NCBI GenBank assembly: GCA_002314855.1
Contig: DCHQ01000033.1
Span: 9,583-42,875 of the forward strand
Direction: 5' to 3'
From: Lachnospiraceae bacterium UBA1748
GTDB taxonomy: Bacteria; Bacillota; Clostridia; Lachnospirales; Lachnospiraceae
Length of the DNA stretch: 33,293 nt
Shown one piece after another: positions 32,524 to 33,293 of the stretch; position 1 is the stretch's first letter, and every line of letters begins with the position of its first letter. Both the position numbers and the translations under genes were made by a program. The notes under the pieces were generated by a model. It was not told the origin of the DNA. It did not search any database and saw only the letters and a list, made by a program, of their open reading frames with translations.

Positions 32524-32960
32524 TAGATATTAACGATGATATTATTGTATATGCAATTTATAAAGGGAAAGCAAATTGGTACGTATCTTATAAAGAATTA
32601 TGGTATTTGAATTATAATAAACGTATTTATGAATATCAAAAAAGAGGATTTACAATTGATATTAATTCTGTAGATTGTATTAGACGTGACTTGTTAGAAA
32701 TGAAAGATGACCAAATACCTATTTTTTTAGAGAGAATAAAAGAGGATATTTGGAGTAGCAGCAAATTAGTAGATGTATGTAAGAGTTATTCTGATGAAGA
32801 TTTTTCTCCAAGTCTATATGTTAATTTTGATAAAAAGTACATGATTTCAATGTATAGCGAATATGCATCATATGAAGATTATATGCCTGATGGATGGGAG
32901 TCAGAATTTGGAGACTTTTTAAATCTGATTCCAATAAATGATATATATTGGAAAAAGTAA
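32520..32960 (+). CDS. Candidate immunity protein to the LXG-like toxin
   Basis: This 146-residue acidic protein overlaps the toxin stop by 4 bp (ATGA), so the two are translationally coupled. It has no signal peptide or membrane segment and would act in the cytoplasm, where it could block the toxic domain of a sibling cell's toxin. Its end, DGWESEFGDFLNLIPINDIYWKK, is rich in aromatic and acidic residues, as often in immunity proteins. I do not recognise its family; the role rests on position and size. Base composition is very AT-rich, and lysine is mostly AAA, unlike glgB or ksgA. Confidence 0.6.
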   Translation: MIDINDDIIVYAIYKGKANWYVSYKELWYLNYNKRIYEYQKRGFTIDINSVDCIRRDLLEMKDDQIPIFLERIKEDIWSSSKLVDVCKSYSDEDFSPSLYVNFDKKYMISMYSEYASYEDYMPDGWESEFGDFLNLIPINDIYWKK

Positions 32961-32978
32961 ATGGAAAGGGTGGAAAAT

Positions 32979-33185
32979 ATGGACAGAAAAATTAATATTA
33001 TTTCTGAAAATTTTGAGAATGAAAAAACAGGTGAACAAGTGGAAGGTGTTACGATAATAGTTGATGGAATGCTTAAGCAAATACTTGAGATAATTAAGAA
33101 TGATAAAAAACAGTATGACAATAATGTAAGTATTATTGGTGATGCATTATTAAAAGGTTTAGACGAAATACGAAGAAATCTATAG
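32979..33185 (+). CDS. Small hypothetical protein downstream of the immunity gene
   Basis: A 68-residue reading starts at ATG 32979, preceded by AAGGGTGG at five bases. An in-frame ATG at 32961, directly after the immunity stop, would add six residues but has a poorer ribosome site. The product (MDRKINIISENFENEKTG..., ending LLKGLDEIRRNL) is charged and helical without a signal peptide. I do not recognise it. It may be an accessory gene of the toxin cassette or a remnant of another cassette. Confidence 0.45.
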   Translation: MDRKINIISENFENEKTGEQVEGVTIIVDGMLKQILEIIKNDKKQYDNNVSIIGDALLKGLDEIRRNL

Positions 33186-33251
33186 TGTCCACGCTAACAA
33201 ATATATGTACTAAGGAAAAACAAAATATATTAGTAAAGGACAGAAAGATGA

Positions 33252-33293
33252 ATGAAATGTATCAGATTTGGTCCTATGTCAAGATTTAGTACA
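33252..33293 (+). CDS. Possible start of an ORF cut by the window end
   Basis: An ATG at 33252 opens a frame reading MKCIRFGPMSRFST to the last base without a stop. AAAGGA (33235-33240) lies 11 bases upstream. A competing ATG at 33248 gives only 13 residues. It may be another gene of the toxin island, but 14 codons are too few to judge. Confidence 0.25.
   Translation, partial: MKCIRFGPMSRFST

Noticed and set aside
28156..33293. Insertion sequence or prophage carrying the toxin cassette
   Set aside because: I see no transposase, integrase, terminal inverted repeats or attachment-site duplication in the window.

Overview
The window looks like chromosomal DNA of a low-GC Gram-positive anaerobe of the Clostridia, most likely a Lachnospiraceae member of the Butyrivibrio/Pseudobutyrivibrio/Roseburia kind. 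The evidence is the AT-rich sequence, strong AGGAGG-type ribosome sites, the gene order hprK-glcK-murB-rapZ-whiA, and a YwqH/YwqI/LXG-type secreted toxin cassette. The genus is inferred from gene content and was not tested by a search. All genes except one cyclophilin gene read on the + strand.

Layout. Positions 1-24 hold what seems to be the 3' end of a tRNA. Next come ksgA and a Nudix hydrolase, closed by a good terminator. A chaperone pair follows (HscC-like Hsp70 plus a membrane-anchored J-like protein with HPE instead of HPD), then a GT-C-like multi-membrane protein. At 6289-6317 a strong sigma-A promoter with an overlapping palindrome drives a 1222-residue protein with an N-terminal TPR region, low-complexity acidic repeats and a C-terminal AAA+-like domain that has lost its ATPase motifs. 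This gene is followed by the glycogen branching enzyme glgB and by an SGNH-hydrolase lipoprotein. The carbon-control and cell-wall operon hprK-glcK-murB-rapZ-whiA comes next. Its whiA is short: most of the first homing-endonuclease-like lobe is missing. A 409-bp intergenic region carries repeated AATGTGAA words. It is followed by ppiB on the - strand, then a membrane-anchored glycerophosphodiester phosphodiesterase with a large C-terminal extension.

The most novel part is 20883-28148. It encodes GDP-mannose precursor enzymes (manC, manA) followed by five tightly packed genes: a flavodoxin-like/SCP2 fusion, a stand-alone adenylation enzyme, an acyl carrier protein, an AAC(3)-fold acyltransferase and a DUF4910/M28-like putative peptidase. 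I infer a pathway that activates a carboxylic acid, loads it on the carrier and transfers it to an amino sugar or similar acceptor on a surface glycan. The adenylation enzyme lacks the Asp that normally anchors an alpha-amino group, so the acid may not be an ordinary alpha-amino acid.

Only 7 bp after that operon begins a type VII secretion (LXG-like) polymorphic toxin cassette: two small helical partner proteins, a 1221-residue toxin with an unassigned C-terminal domain, an overlapping candidate immunity gene, a small unknown ORF and the start of another ORF cut by the window edge. This end is more AT-rich and uses AAA lysine codons more than the housekeeping genes, as expected for a variable, exchangeable region.
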